From assembly GCF_000616095.1 (NCBI RefSeq), contig NZ_BAMS01000001.1:1054001-1118000 (forward strand): a stretch of DNA of 64,000 nt, given 5' to 3'. Below are positions 19,472 through 27,915 of the stretch, in pieces. A program made the translations under genes and the position numbers. Each line of letters begins with the position of its first letter. The stretch's first letter is position 1. A model generated the notes under the pieces. It was not told where the DNA came from, ran no database searches, and saw nothing but the letters and a program-made list of their open reading frames with translations. The stretch is from Sneathiella glossodoripedis JCM 23214 (GTDB taxonomy: Bacteria; Pseudomonadota; Alphaproteobacteria; Sneathiellales; Sneathiellaceae).

Positions 19472-20589
19472 TGAAAGTTGCTCGAGTGAAGTTTTAAAAT
19501 TTCAGAAATTTTTTCACCCAGCATTTCGGAAACCATTCCTAAAGAACTTTCTCCATCTTCAATAGATTGAATTGATTTTTGCAACAATAAGTCATTTTTG
19601 GCATTGAAATCTATTGGTGGGCGCTCTGGTATACCTGCTTCCTTTGCTCTTTTCTCAGGGCTACCATGGTGCTTTATTAGGTATGCGTATAAAGAATTTG
19701 CTCCGCCTGCAGGCAATAGGCCCAGTTGTTCACAGCGATAGGCTGCAACTTCAAAGCTTACTCCATAGAAGTAAGACAAATAAATTATCTCAATATCACC
19801 TAGATTGTCATTCTTGGTGCTGAGCATGCTGCGAACTTCTTGTAAAACTATCGCTACACCGTGAGTGGGTAATAGCAAATATGAGGCAAAAGCATCAGCA
19901 AAAGATTCAGATTTTTGGTTTTTTCCTTGCTGGTTGTGTCCAATACTATCTTCACCATCCCAAAAAGTGATGTTACTACTATAATTGTGATGGCTAACAA
20001 TATGCCCAAGCTCATGCGCTAGGGTAAAAAGCATTCTTTGTGGAAATCTTTTGCTTAAACAAATAAATGGCCAACCTTTGTATATCCCTGAAGCTCCGTC
20101 TATTTTCACGTTATCAACTATAAATAACAGTATTTCAGCTTTTTTGGATAACAAGCTGGGAAGATCGTGAAGCGGTCGATTTATATCGTCTTTGCAGAAA
20201 TGATGTCTGAATAAATTGGCCAGACGTTCGGCTTCTTCATAGCTTTCTTCAAGTATGCCAAAGGCATTTAACCATTTTGGTTTTTCGGTGTTGCCTAAGA
20301 TATTTGCCGCCAGAGAGACCTTTCTCGAAATTTTATTCGCTGCAATTTTCTCGTATTGATTTTCCTCTTGAGTTCTGAACAGTAAATCAATGTCTTCAGG
20401 ATGTTCCCACAAAGAAATGTCTGCTATGGAGATGTTAAGAGCTCCAGCAATAAGCTTTAGTTCTCGCATGCTAGGTGAGTTATCTTCCTTGGTCAGTTCA
20501 CTCAGACGTGCTGAGCTGATCCCAGTAATCAAGGAGAGTTCCGCTAGATCGAACCCCAAAGCGTCAATTATCTCTGAAAGATGTTTCAT
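19468..20589 (-). CDS. Xre-type HTH fused to ImmA/IrrE metallopeptidase (COG2856)
   Basis: 373 residues. An Xre helix-turn-helix lies at about 5-60 (LAELSLITGISSARLSELTK). A zinc peptidase domain follows, with H192-E-L-G-H196 in FTLAHELGHIVSHH and the third ligand E228 in SESFADAFASYLLLP. Such fusions act as antitoxins or as proteases that cleave repressors on a signal. It overlaps its neighbours by 4 bp on each side. By analogy with described Xre-COG2856/PIN pairs it is probably the antitoxin and autoregulator. Confidence 0.88.
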   Translation of the reverse strand: MKHLSEIIDALGFDLAELSLITGISSARLSELTKEDNSPSMRELKLIAGALNISIADISLWEHPEDIDLLFRTQEENQYEKIAANKISRKVSLAANILGNTEKPKWLNAFGILEESYEEAERLANLFRHHFCKDDINRPLHDLPSLLSKKAEILLFIVDNVKIDGASGIYKGWPFICLSKRFPQRMLFTLAHELGHIVSHHNYSSNITFWDGEDSIGHNQQGKNQKSESFADAFASYLLLPTHGVAIVLQEVRSMLSTKNDNLGDIEIIYLSYFYGVSFEVAAYRCEQLGLLPAGGANSLYAYLIKHHGSPEKRAKEAGIPERPPIDFNAKNDLLLQKSIQSIEDGESSLGMVSEMLGEKISEILKLHSSNFH

Positions 20590-21176
20590 TCCCTATTTTC
20601 TGCTTTGATTTCTCTCAAGAAATTATCTATTTGTCTAATTTGATCCTCGTTGATTTTTCTCCAACGACCCATGATATCTATCACACGATTGCCTCTTCGT
20701 TCAAAAATTTCTTGAAGTAAGGAAATGGTGTGTTGCCTGCTTGATTGTATTTCTGCAGTCGTTTCCATAGCAATTGGATTGCGGCCAACGATAAAATTTT
20801 GAATACGAGATCTGAATTTTTCGTCGTCATTTGGGTCGTGCCTGTCCAGTGGATGACGCTCCCCATTTCCCGTCACTATTATGTTTCCGGTTAGAACTCC
20901 ATTTTCATCTAGACATAAGCGGTTTTCTGGAAATCTTCGGTGTGCTGCAATTGCATCTATTTTTTCATCCACTTCGAAGCCGCCAACGATATATTGCTGT
21001 ACACCGGTAACAGATCCGCTGACGACATAGATGCGGTCACCTCGAAGAACCAATCGTCTTATATTCGGCATGCAGGCACCTAAACTGGGGTATGGTCTAT
21101 TCAAAATGGGATCGTTCAGAAACTTTCCTGCAATATTGTCTGTCCCTGTGCCTGAAATATAAATATAGCCTTTCAT
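20586..21176 (-). CDS. Unknown protein in the ImmA/IrrE-PIN operon
   Basis: 196 residues; I do not recognise it with confidence. The first part (about 1-110) is predicted beta-rich: KGYIYISGTGT, then ACMPNIRRLVLRGDRIYVVSG and YIVGGFEVDEKI. The pattern C-x-PxIRR-x4-GD-x-I resembles the nucleotide-modification-associated Nmad-type or PUA-like folds, but this is a weak likeness. The C-terminal part (about 130-196) is helical and charged, ending in a likely coiled coil. It overlaps the genes on both sides by 4 bp (ATGA). Confidence 0.6.
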   Translation of the reverse strand: MKGYIYISGTGTDNIAGKFLNDPILNRPYPSLGACMPNIRRLVLRGDRIYVVSGSVTGVQQYIVGGFEVDEKIDAIAAHRRFPENRLCLDENGVLTGNIIVTGNGERHPLDRHDPNDDEKFRSRIQNFIVGRNPIAMETTAEIQSSRQHTISLLQEIFERRGNRVIDIMGRWRKINEDQIRQIDNFLREIKAENRE

Positions 21177-22237
21177 GATTGAGTGCCTCTAAAAGTGTTG
21201 GTTAATTGTTGTAACTGTTCGACGATTGGGTTGCCTAAAATCTTTTCACCATTTTCGGAGAATACAAACCCACATGCGTCGCATTCATGTTCAACATGAG
21301 GAGTAAAAGCATTAGCGGTATTTTCGAAGTGAGGGGCATGGCACTTTGGGCAATAAATTGATTTAACTTTTTTAGATAATTCTGGTATTTGGAGTTGCGC
21401 CATATATACCCTCATGCATTTTCTGCTAAAAGTCACACCATCAAGTGAAAAGTTTCCAAAAGTTTCATCTATGACGCGGTTACCGTCTTCGTCAAATCCA
21501 TGAAAGTGGATGCCGCTGAGTTCCGGCCATGGCTGCGTCCAGAATGCAGCCGGATTTGAAGCCCATATCTTAACTCCTCCCTTGAAGTCTGATTGACGCC
21601 CACAAAAGATTTCTTTTGATTTTTCTACAGGTCGTTCGAACTCGAGATCGTCAAATACTTTTTTGATTGAAGCAATGGGGTTCCCAATAGAAGGACAAGT
21701 GTCGAAAAAATCCCTTCCACAGTATTGGCATTGGTGTTTCGTGTGAAGCGAGACTGAGAATCTACCTTCGTCTAGATGTAGTCTTTTGCAGTGCTTGCAG
21801 CAAATACTGGATGGAGTAAAGCCAGCAGCAAGTGTATTAAAGTAAGCAATAGCTGCATCATCAGTTATGGTTTCCCATTGATCTCCAAGTAGGTCTCTTC
21901 CAACTTTTAAATCAACCTGCTTGAATGTCGCGTCAATTATTTTCTTTGAATTCTTTTCTTTAGTTTCTCTTGCATGGACGTGGACTCCATATACGGGATT
22001 TTGATTGGTCGTATCATATACAGGCTGCAGGGCTCCCCATAATGCAATGCCACCGGGAAGGGTTTCGGGGTCGAGAAATAGTTTTTCAGTTTCGCGGGTT
22101 TGAGATGCGTTTGATTTGAGGCATTTTTGTAATGCTTTGCCACCTGGTGCCGTAGCGTTAGCAAAGTGAATTTTGCACCAGTACCTTGGGTTACCATTTC
22201 TTTCGGTGGTTACATTTACAATGTGGCAATCTTGCAT
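21173..22237 (-). CDS. Duplicated zinc-ribbon protein, first gene of the accessory operon
   Basis: 354 residues from ATG 22237 (a GTG at 22255 would add six). The protein is an internal duplication. Each half has a beta-rich part with GG[IV]-x-[IL]-W, G[VI]H[VF]H and ID-x-TF, followed by a zinc ribbon and the closing motif IGNPI or LGNPI. The zinc ligands are C147, C150, C170, C173 in the first ribbon and C296, C299, C319, C322 in the second. Zinc ribbons of this spacing usually bind nucleic acid or protein. No known family name comes to mind. Its stop overlaps the next start (ATGA). Confidence 0.65.
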   Translation of the reverse strand: MQDCHIVNVTTERNGNPRYWCKIHFANATAPGGKALQKCLKSNASQTRETEKLFLDPETLPGGIALWGALQPVYDTTNQNPVYGVHVHARETKEKNSKKIIDATFKQVDLKVGRDLLGDQWETITDDAAIAYFNTLAAGFTPSSICCKHCKRLHLDEGRFSVSLHTKHQCQYCGRDFFDTCPSIGNPIASIKKVFDDLEFERPVEKSKEIFCGRQSDFKGGVKIWASNPAAFWTQPWPELSGIHFHGFDEDGNRVIDETFGNFSLDGVTFSRKCMRVYMAQLQIPELSKKVKSIYCPKCHAPHFENTANAFTPHVEHECDACGFVFSENGEKILGNPIVEQLQQLTNTFRGTQS

Positions 22238-22255
22238 ATTCAACTCATACAACAC

Positions 22256-22709
22256 GCAATATTAGAAATAAAATCCTTATGATCTGTATAATAATTTAAT
22301 GATTAATAAAACATATTCAACAAGATGTATGTAACTAAAGATTTTTTTATTTGGTATTTATTCTAAGTTTGCGTTTTTTCTGATGTATGCGTTCGGTTGT
22401 TCTAAAACTGCCCGATTTGCTGCAGTTGATCTTACTTGCAAGATAAAAGTGTTAAATCCTGATCTTATTTTTTGTAACATTGGAATCAGAGTTGTCTTGG
22501 GTTGTTGCTCTGAAATAAGAGGAAATGAGTCGGTGAGAACTTAATGCCTTTGCTTTGGTTAACTAATTCCAGGCAATTGGGCCCTGTACCGACATTTCCT
22601 TAATCATGGTGAGGTGTGGAACAAAAAGGCATTCTGTTAATAAGCTGTGTCAGATTTGTGCCACTTTTTTCAAGATATTTACCCTATGTTCCATGATTAG
22701 AGTATTTTT
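22256..22709. other. Promoter gap of accessory operon, AT-rich, no gene seen
   Basis: This gap separates the minus-strand zinc-ribbon operon from the tRNA-Thr promoter. It is very AT-rich next to the operon (22256-22370), where its promoter must lie, but I cannot fix -35 and -10 boxes. No convincing reading frame or RNA gene is seen. Confidence 0.5.
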
Positions 22710-22718
22710 AGAAACCCT

Positions 22719-22746
22719 TTGACAAGGGCGCAAAACCTTATATATT
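22719..22746 (+). promoter_or_regulatory. tRNA-Thr promoter
   Basis: TTGACA (22719-22724), a 16-bp spacer and TATATT (22741-22746), with the tRNA starting 22 bases downstream. The spacer begins AAGGGCGC. Confidence 0.8.
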
Positions 22747-22768
22747 CCGCGCTGTTCTAATCGATTTC

Positions 22769-22843
<75 letters not shown>

Positions 22844-22908
22844 TTTAAACCCTTGAAAATCATAAAATAATGGATTTAAACTAGATCCACGAGTTTATCT
22901 GTTTGAAT

Positions 22909-22930
22909 AATTCGTGGGGATTTTCGTGGG
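22909..22930 (+). repeat. Left arm-type integrase sites
   Basis: Two TTCGTGGG boxes (22911-22918 and 22923-22930) in a 22-bp block identical to 28227-28248 near the other end. The block lies just before the integrase start. Paired identical boxes at both ends are typical arm-type sites for the integrase N-terminal domain. Confidence 0.7.
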
Positions 22931-22939
22931 GGAATAATC

Positions 22940-23968
22940 ATGGCTGTATACCTTCCAAAAGGCGCAAAGACCTATGTGATGGACTTTGAGTTATTCGGGC
23001 GACGATACAAGCAATCAACAGGTGAGGTCGCCAAGGGCAAGGCGAAAAAAGTCGAGGAAGAATTCAAGGCGGAAATAAAAGCGCGGTACAAGAAGTTCGG
23101 TGATGTGCAGGTGCCTACATACTGGGAAGCTACTGAGTATTATCTAAAACTTCGGGAAGCGCCTATAGGGCAAGGAAAAGGTGCGATTGCAAGAGATAGC
23201 GCTTACCACACTCGGTTCGTTGAGTATATTGGTGCTAGTACGCCGATCGATAAAATTACAACTCCACATCTGTCAAAGTATGTTGAGCAACGCCTTTCTG
23301 GCGATGATACGCGCAGAGGGGTTAAAGTTAGTTCAGTGAAGCGCGAGTTGAGTGTTCTTAAAGCCGTATTAAATAGAGCAATAGATATTTGCCCAGCTTA
23401 TACTTTGCCCGCTTTCCCCAAACTAAAAGACAATGCTGTACGAGTTCGCTATTTGTCTGATGACGAAGAAACGGCATTGATGGCTGTCTTGCCGAAGTGG
23501 TTGAAAGATGTCGTTGTCTTTGCATTACATACTGGAGCAAGGAAGCAAGATATTCTTGATTTCAGATGGCGTGATGTAATTTGGCAAGATGGTAAACCGT
23601 CATCAGTACGAATTCCTAAACCTAAGTCAAGAAACCCCTACCGCGTACCAGCGAATAAGACTTTGGTTAGTTTGTTGGAGGGTTTGAGTTCGAGAGAAGA
23701 TGGGGATTCGTCCCATGTTTTCAGGGCTAGTCATGGCGGACCAATACTAGACCCGACTAGAGCATGGGAAAAGGCAGTAAATGCTGCTGAAATTGAGGAT
23801 TTTGTATTTCATGACTTAAGGCATACTTTCGCTAGTCGCCTTGTAATGAAAGGTGTTGGTTTTAAGCATGTACAGGAGCTAATGGGCCATTCTAATATAC
23901 AGATGACACTTAGGTATGCCCACTTAGCTCCTAGTGCACTTGATGACGCTGTGTATGCTTTAGATTAA
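22940..23968 (+). CDS. int: Tyrosine recombinase / phage integrase
   Basis: 342 residues. An N-terminal arm-binding part (about 1-55), a core-binding domain (about 57-160) and a catalytic domain with R201 (HTGARKQDIL), K229, H291-x-x-R294 (HDLRHTFASR), H317 (GHSN) and nucleophile Y326 (LRYAHL). All catalytic residues are present, so it should be active. It is read in the same direction as tRNA-Thr, 97 bp after it. Its stop overlaps that of the convergent excisionase-like gene by 4 bp. Confidence 0.95.
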   Translation: MAVYLPKGAKTYVMDFELFGRRYKQSTGEVAKGKAKKVEEEFKAEIKARYKKFGDVQVPTYWEATEYYLKLREAPIGQGKGAIARDSAYHTRFVEYIGASTPIDKITTPHLSKYVEQRLSGDDTRRGVKVSSVKRELSVLKAVLNRAIDICPAYTLPAFPKLKDNAVRVRYLSDDEETALMAVLPKWLKDVVVFALHTGARKQDILDFRWRDVIWQDGKPSSVRIPKPKSRNPYRVPANKTLVSLLEGLSSREDGDSSHVFRASHGGPILDPTRAWEKAVNAAEIEDFVFHDLRHTFASRLVMKGVGFKHVQELMGHSNIQMTLRYAHLAPSALDDAVYALD

Positions 23969-24249
23969 GCAGTCATAAGCTCTTTTATTCTTTCGCTAAT
24001 ACTCTGCTGAGTAATAGGTGAGTTAAGATAATTGTTCTCTGGTTTGAAAAGCGGTTTGGGTGAAGATCCGCTATAGGGTGTTAAATTTTTAGGACTAATT
24101 CGAGTCTGAGCTAAATATGTGAGAAGATCGTCTTTGAGATATCTTGGAGATCGTCCAATATAATGGCGGGGTATCTCAAGACGAGATAATTGTCGAACTG
24201 ATATACTTAGATACTCAGCTGCTTCTGTTCGTGTTAATATTTCTGTCAT
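23965..24249 (-). CDS. AlpA/Xis-like helix-turn-helix protein
   Basis: 94 residues. The first half is a MerR-like winged helix: LTRTEAAEYLSISVRQLSRLEIPRHYIGRSPRYLKDDLLTYL without gap in the protein, split here only for naming the motif TEAAEYLSIS and the RSPRY wing. Such proteins are excisionases or activators of integrase genes. The tail (about 55-94) is polar and unrecognised. Its place convergent to int supports a directionality role. Confidence 0.8.
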   Translation of the reverse strand: MTEILTRTEAAEYLSISVRQLSRLEIPRHYIGRSPRYLKDDLLTYLAQTRISPKNLTPYSGSSPKPLFKPENNYLNSPITQQSISERIKELMTA

Positions 24250-24410
24250 TTGTGGCCTTTGGCTTTAGCGCAGATCCACCAATTAGAACATAGAGGTGGA
24301 GCCAGAAGGTCTGCAAAGATAAATTCCTCTGGTATTAGGATCACAAATAGAAGAAGCACCTTGGAAGTCGGAAGGGGTAATGTCTAATTTGACGGATTGT
24401 GACTTTGTCT

Positions 24411-25286
24411 TCACGAAATATCGTCGGTCTGTACTTTAAGCTCAGCCAACCAGCGCAGGTAGGACAAACCTTGTGAGACCAATAATACAGTCAACTCTTC
24501 AGGTGGTTGCAGTGGTTCGTTGGTGCCGGAAGCGTGGCGAAATTCGTGCACTCCATCTGCCCAGTCGATCAATGCTTCAACCAGTTTCAAGGATGATCTC
24601 CTCGTGTTGTGGTTTCTGTTACCTGAGAACAGTTTTTCGATTGCGGGTTTAAGGTTGTTTTGGAGATTGGATTTATTCATTTGAGGGGCTTTTGGGAACA
24701 TCTGCTTGAAAAGGTTCTCAACAGCTTCAAAGATGTTTTTTATAGCAGTCTTACCATCTAAGGGATTTAACAGTAATGCTCGTTCAGCAGTCTCCACATG
24801 CTGGCGTTCTGTTGCAAATTCGGGTGAGTTCAATTTTCGTATAGTAGTTACGCGTACATTTTCAAACTCTTCGTCAAACTTTGGATGAATGCCGCCTTTT
24901 TCGTCCAGTATGTACCCAACGTTGCATTCGTCAAAGATGCGTTGAATTTCAGATCTTACATTAGCAATCTTATTATATCTCTTATTTGTTCTCGAGAAGC
25001 GATACAATAGCGTAACAATATGAAGTAAATCCACAATTTCTACTGAGTTTGCGACTTCTTCATAAGGGAAATAGCGACCTTCCACTCCGCTGCGTAATAC
25101 CGGTAAACCCAATTCTGCTTCAACTAGGTTGCCAAACTCCCACGCATCTTCCCGCCGATGTGAAGCTACTTTTTCAAAGAGCTTACTCAAACGAAATCTC
25201 ATTCGAGGGTTATCTTTAAGAGGCGCGCCTGCTTGTATATAGTTTTGAGCGTACAAGCCACCGATAACAATGTTTTCCTTTGCCAA
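24411..25286 (-). CDS. Unknown protein, possibly abortive-infection-like (Abi_C-type end)
   Basis: 291 residues, no signal peptide or membrane segment, largely helical. The C-terminus (about 240-285) has HEFRHASGTNEP followed by a hydrophobic helix VLLVSQGLSYLRWL. This recalls the R-H-G plus helix end of Abi_C/AbiJ-type proteins found as cargo in mobile elements, but the match is by eye and weak. In the element it lies between the excisionase-like gene and the resolvase, with 161- and 180-bp gaps, so it is probably transcribed alone, as cargo genes are. Confidence 0.5.
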   Translation of the reverse strand: MAKENIVIGGLYAQNYIQAGAPLKDNPRMRFRLSKLFEKVASHRREDAWEFGNLVEAELGLPVLRSGVEGRYFPYEEVANSVEIVDLLHIVTLLYRFSRTNKRYNKIANVRSEIQRIFDECNVGYILDEKGGIHPKFDEEFENVRVTTIRKLNSPEFATERQHVETAERALLLNPLDGKTAIKNIFEAVENLFKQMFPKAPQMNKSNLQNNLKPAIEKLFSGNRNHNTRRSSLKLVEALIDWADGVHEFRHASGTNEPLQPPEELTVLLVSQGLSYLRWLAELKVQTDDIS

Positions 25287-25466
25287 TGATAAGTTCCCCG
25301 ACTAAGTGTCTCAGTTGGTTATCTGTATCACCTTTAAAGGGTGGTTGTGAAGAGTGCTCGATATGGTGGTGGCTCTACTCTTGCTGCATTAACCGCGCTA
25401 TCAAGTAATCTCAGAGAGAACTAAAAAAACAGTCTCAGGGGCTCACATATGAACCGCTGTACAAAT

Positions 25467-26021
25467 CTAATCGTTTAGCAACACTCTGTAGACAGACGCC
25501 CTGCCGATGCCTAATTCTTTAGCGATCTTTGTAGCCCCCAAGCCTTGCTCTCTTAGCTCTCGCACCCTGTCAGCATCTATAGACGCTTTACGCCCCTTGT
25601 AGACGCCCTTCTCCTTCGCCTTGGCTATCCCCTCCATCTGCCTTTCCTTCCTTAAGTTAGTCTCGAACTCACTGAAGACTGACAGCATGTCTAGGAAGCA
25701 TTTCCCTGCTGATGTGGAGGTATCTATAGGCTGTTCAGTGGCCTTGAGGACTACTCCTTTTTGATTGAGTTCGTAGACTATGTTCTGAAGGTCTCGAACT
25801 GATCTAGCGAGCCTATCGACTCTCGTGACCACTAGCACGTCACCCTCCCGGATAAAGTCTAGTAGGTTCTTAAGTTCATCTCTGCCTTGCACAGAAGCAC
25901 CTGAGACTTTCTCCGTCCTGATTAGCTCACAGCCTGCCGCTAATAGAGCCTCTTCTTGAATAGTTAGATCTTGGTCTACTGTACTTACTCGTGCATACCC
26001 GTATATCATCAACCGCCTCAT
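25467..26021 (-). CDS. Serine recombinase (resolvase/invertase family)
   Basis: 184 residues. The catalytic domain begins IYGYARVSTVDQDL with the nucleophile Ser (about residue 12), has VVTRVDRLARSVRDL and SEFETNLRKERQMEGIAKAK, and ends in a C-terminal helix-turn-helix (GLGATKIAKELGIGRASVYR). It is full length for the Tn3/Hin type. Starts at 26021 or 26009 are both possible. A second recombinase inside a tyrosine-integrase element may resolve multimers or come from an older insertion; no res site or inverted ends were found. Confidence 0.93.
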   Translation of the reverse strand: MRRLMIYGYARVSTVDQDLTIQEEALLAAGCELIRTEKVSGASVQGRDELKNLLDFIREGDVLVVTRVDRLARSVRDLQNIVYELNQKGVVLKATEQPIDTSTSAGKCFLDMLSVFSEFETNLRKERQMEGIAKAKEKGVYKGRKASIDADRVRELREQGLGATKIAKELGIGRASVYRVLLND

Positions 26022-26144
26022 ATTGTATTTTTAGGGTCTAGAGATGAGAGTCTAATGCCTCAGAATCCCGTTAACAACCCTAATAATACAACTAACGTGT
26101 CTCAGTGAGTCGTATCGTATGGGTATGACCTATTAAGATTGAGC

Positions 26145-26609
26145 TCAGTTACTCCCAAACTCCATAAAGCTAACATAATACCTATTTATTTCCCATTTGA
26201 GCTTGAACGGATCAATGCCACTATCCAAAGGTGCTGCCCAGCATGAAGCATATCCCTCTTTGGGAGGCAGTATTCTATCGCTCTCATAACTATGTGAGTT
26301 TGTGAGATTTTTACTATGTCTGGGTTTAGTAGCTTTAAGGTAAAAAGTAATAGATTCTAATGTGCGATATGAGCCGTTTCCGACGAATACTCTTATAGGC
26401 CAACGCTTATCTTTACACGCCTCGTTGTCTATCGACACTAATACATCAACTTGAGATTCTGGATATTCTTCTGTCACATACCTAAATGCAAATAGAGCGA
26501 CCACTACCACAGCCACTAGAAGAAAGCACACCAAAGCTATTTTGGCTACCAGCTTCAATACGCCTCGGATCACCAGCATAACTGCTTCAGCTCGTTCCTC
26601 TGGCGTCAT
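26145..26609 (-). CDS. Small single-span membrane protein
   Basis: 154 residues from ATG 26609, which has AAGGAAGAG just upstream. One strong transmembrane segment (about 17-42) is followed by a mostly beta domain with two Cys residues (in NEACKDKRWP and GYASCWAAPL). I do not recognise the family. It sits between the resolvase and ATPase genes of the element, on the same strand. Confidence 0.6.
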   Translation of the reverse strand: MTPEERAEAVMLVIRGVLKLVAKIALVCFLLVAVVVVALFAFRYVTEEYPESQVDVLVSIDNEACKDKRWPIRVFVGNGSYRTLESITFYLKATKPRHSKNLTNSHSYESDRILPPKEGYASCWAAPLDSGIDPFKLKWEINRYYVSFMEFGSN

Positions 26610-26694
26610 CACTCTTCCTTGAATTAATCTCAACACAAATTAACTTATAGGAATATATCTTAAAACTTGTAAAGCGTTCAACTATAAACACTCT

Positions 26695-26865
26695 ATGACT
26701 AAGGCCATAGAAAAGAAGGCAAATCTTCAATTACAACCAAATGTCTTTGTAGATGTGCTTGCCGCTCTAAACAGATATCATGGGATAGGAAACATCCTTG
26801 AATTTCAAATCCCTGAACACCACAGTTTTCCTAGAGGTTTCCACGTTTCCACCCTAGTAGAGTAA
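26695..26865 (+). CDS. Short hypothetical ORF in the element
   Basis: 56 codons from ATG 26695 to TAA 26865, beginning MTKAIEKKANLQLQPNVFVD, in the otherwise empty 313-bp gap between two divergent-facing genes. No Shine-Dalgarno is visible. The helical N-terminus could be a small regulator, but coding status is unproven. Confidence 0.3.
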   Translation: MTKAIEKKANLQLQPNVFVDVLAALNRYHGIGNILEFQIPEHHSFPRGFHVSTLVE

Positions 26866-26922
26866 AGAAACATGGAAACTCCTATCTCGAGCTAGCTCTC
26901 GAGTCGTTACAAAGAGGATAAA

Positions 26923-27915
26923 CTAGAAGTCGTCAAAGAAGGCTTGGTTATCCTCTCGGACGTCCTTGGCTTCTTCAAAGCATTTCTGCTTCTCCTCACT
27001 CGTAAACAACCCTTGCTCATATGCCTTTCTCAGAACCTTGGATACCTCACCTGTACTCCATTTCAGACCTTCACTTACTTCCTTCTGTGAAGCGTATTCC
27101 CTTGATCTGATCGCCTCAATAACTTCGTAAACCTTTCCTAGTTGGGGTATCTCATATTCCCACCCAGCTTCACTGAGGGTTACGTTTCTAGTATCCGTTT
27201 CACGTGACTTCTTGTTTCGAAACTTATCGAACTCTAGGGTAAAGCTCGTGCCAGCTCCCTCTACTGGTAGAAGTCTGATAGAACAACTGAGAAGCACACT
27301 TAGAACCTGAGAACCCCTGAAGCTCGCATCCCCTTTGGTGTTCCCTTTACGAGTATGGTGTACCATGAGAACAGCACAGCCCGTTCTGCTGATCATCCTC
27401 ATGAGGTGTAAGGTGTCATTCCAAGAGGATGCATCGTTCTCATTATCAACTTGAGCTAATGTGGACAGGTTGTCGAAGATCACCAGTTTAATGCCTTCTT
27501 TTCTAATCCTATCCAGAATGACCTCATGATCTTCATCATTTGAAAGTACAGGCCAATCTGTGGAGGTAGATTGGTCTTGGAAGGCTAGGAACGATAGGTT
27601 CTGATTGGCGCTGGTTAGGTCAATGCCTGAGATAGTGCTGGAGAGGAGTTTAACCCGTTCCTGCAAATCGAATACGCCCATTTCCCCATCCACGATAAGG
27701 ACCTTGTGAGGCTCATCGCACTTCCACCCTAAGAACTCTCCACCACCAGCAACGGCTAATCCAAGGGATAAGGCAAACATGGATTTACCAACACCACTAG
27801 GAGCATAAACCATGTTAATCTGTTCAGTGGTTAGCCAAGACCCTAGTAAAGGTATAGGTCTGGGAATATCAGCGTTAATCAACTCTTCCATGGTCCTATA
27901 TTTAAGCTTACTCAT
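26923..27915 (-). CDS. RepA-like AAA ATPase (RecA-fold, AAA_25)
   Basis: 330 residues. Walker A is APSGVGKSMF (about 38-47), Walker B is KLVIFDNLS (about 148-156), and MVHHTRKG with RGSQVLS is the pattern of hexameric replicative helicases such as RSF1010 RepA. The C-terminal part (about 265-330) looks like a winged helix (SQKEVSEGLKWSTGEVSKVLRKA). It probably unwinds or replicates the excised element. It is the first gene after the right end. Confidence 0.85.
   Translation of the reverse strand: MSKLKYRTMEELINADIPRPIPLLGSWLTTEQINMVYAPSGVGKSMFALSLGLAVAGGGEFLGWKCDEPHKVLIVDGEMGVFDLQERVKLLSSTISGIDLTSANQNLSFLAFQDQSTSTDWPVLSNDEDHEVILDRIRKEGIKLVIFDNLSTLAQVDNENDASSWNDTLHLMRMISRTGCAVLMVHHTRKGNTKGDASFRGSQVLSVLLSCSIRLLPVEGAGTSFTLEFDKFRNKKSRETDTRNVTLSEAGWEYEIPQLGKVYEVIEAIRSREYASQKEVSEGLKWSTGEVSKVLRKAYEQGLFTSEEKQKCFEEAKDVREDNQAFFDDF

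Noticed and set aside
22384-22545. Plus-strand 54-codon frame starting near MYAFGCSKTARF
   Set aside because: No ribosome site, no recognisable motif, and located in AT-rich promoter DNA; treated as chance.
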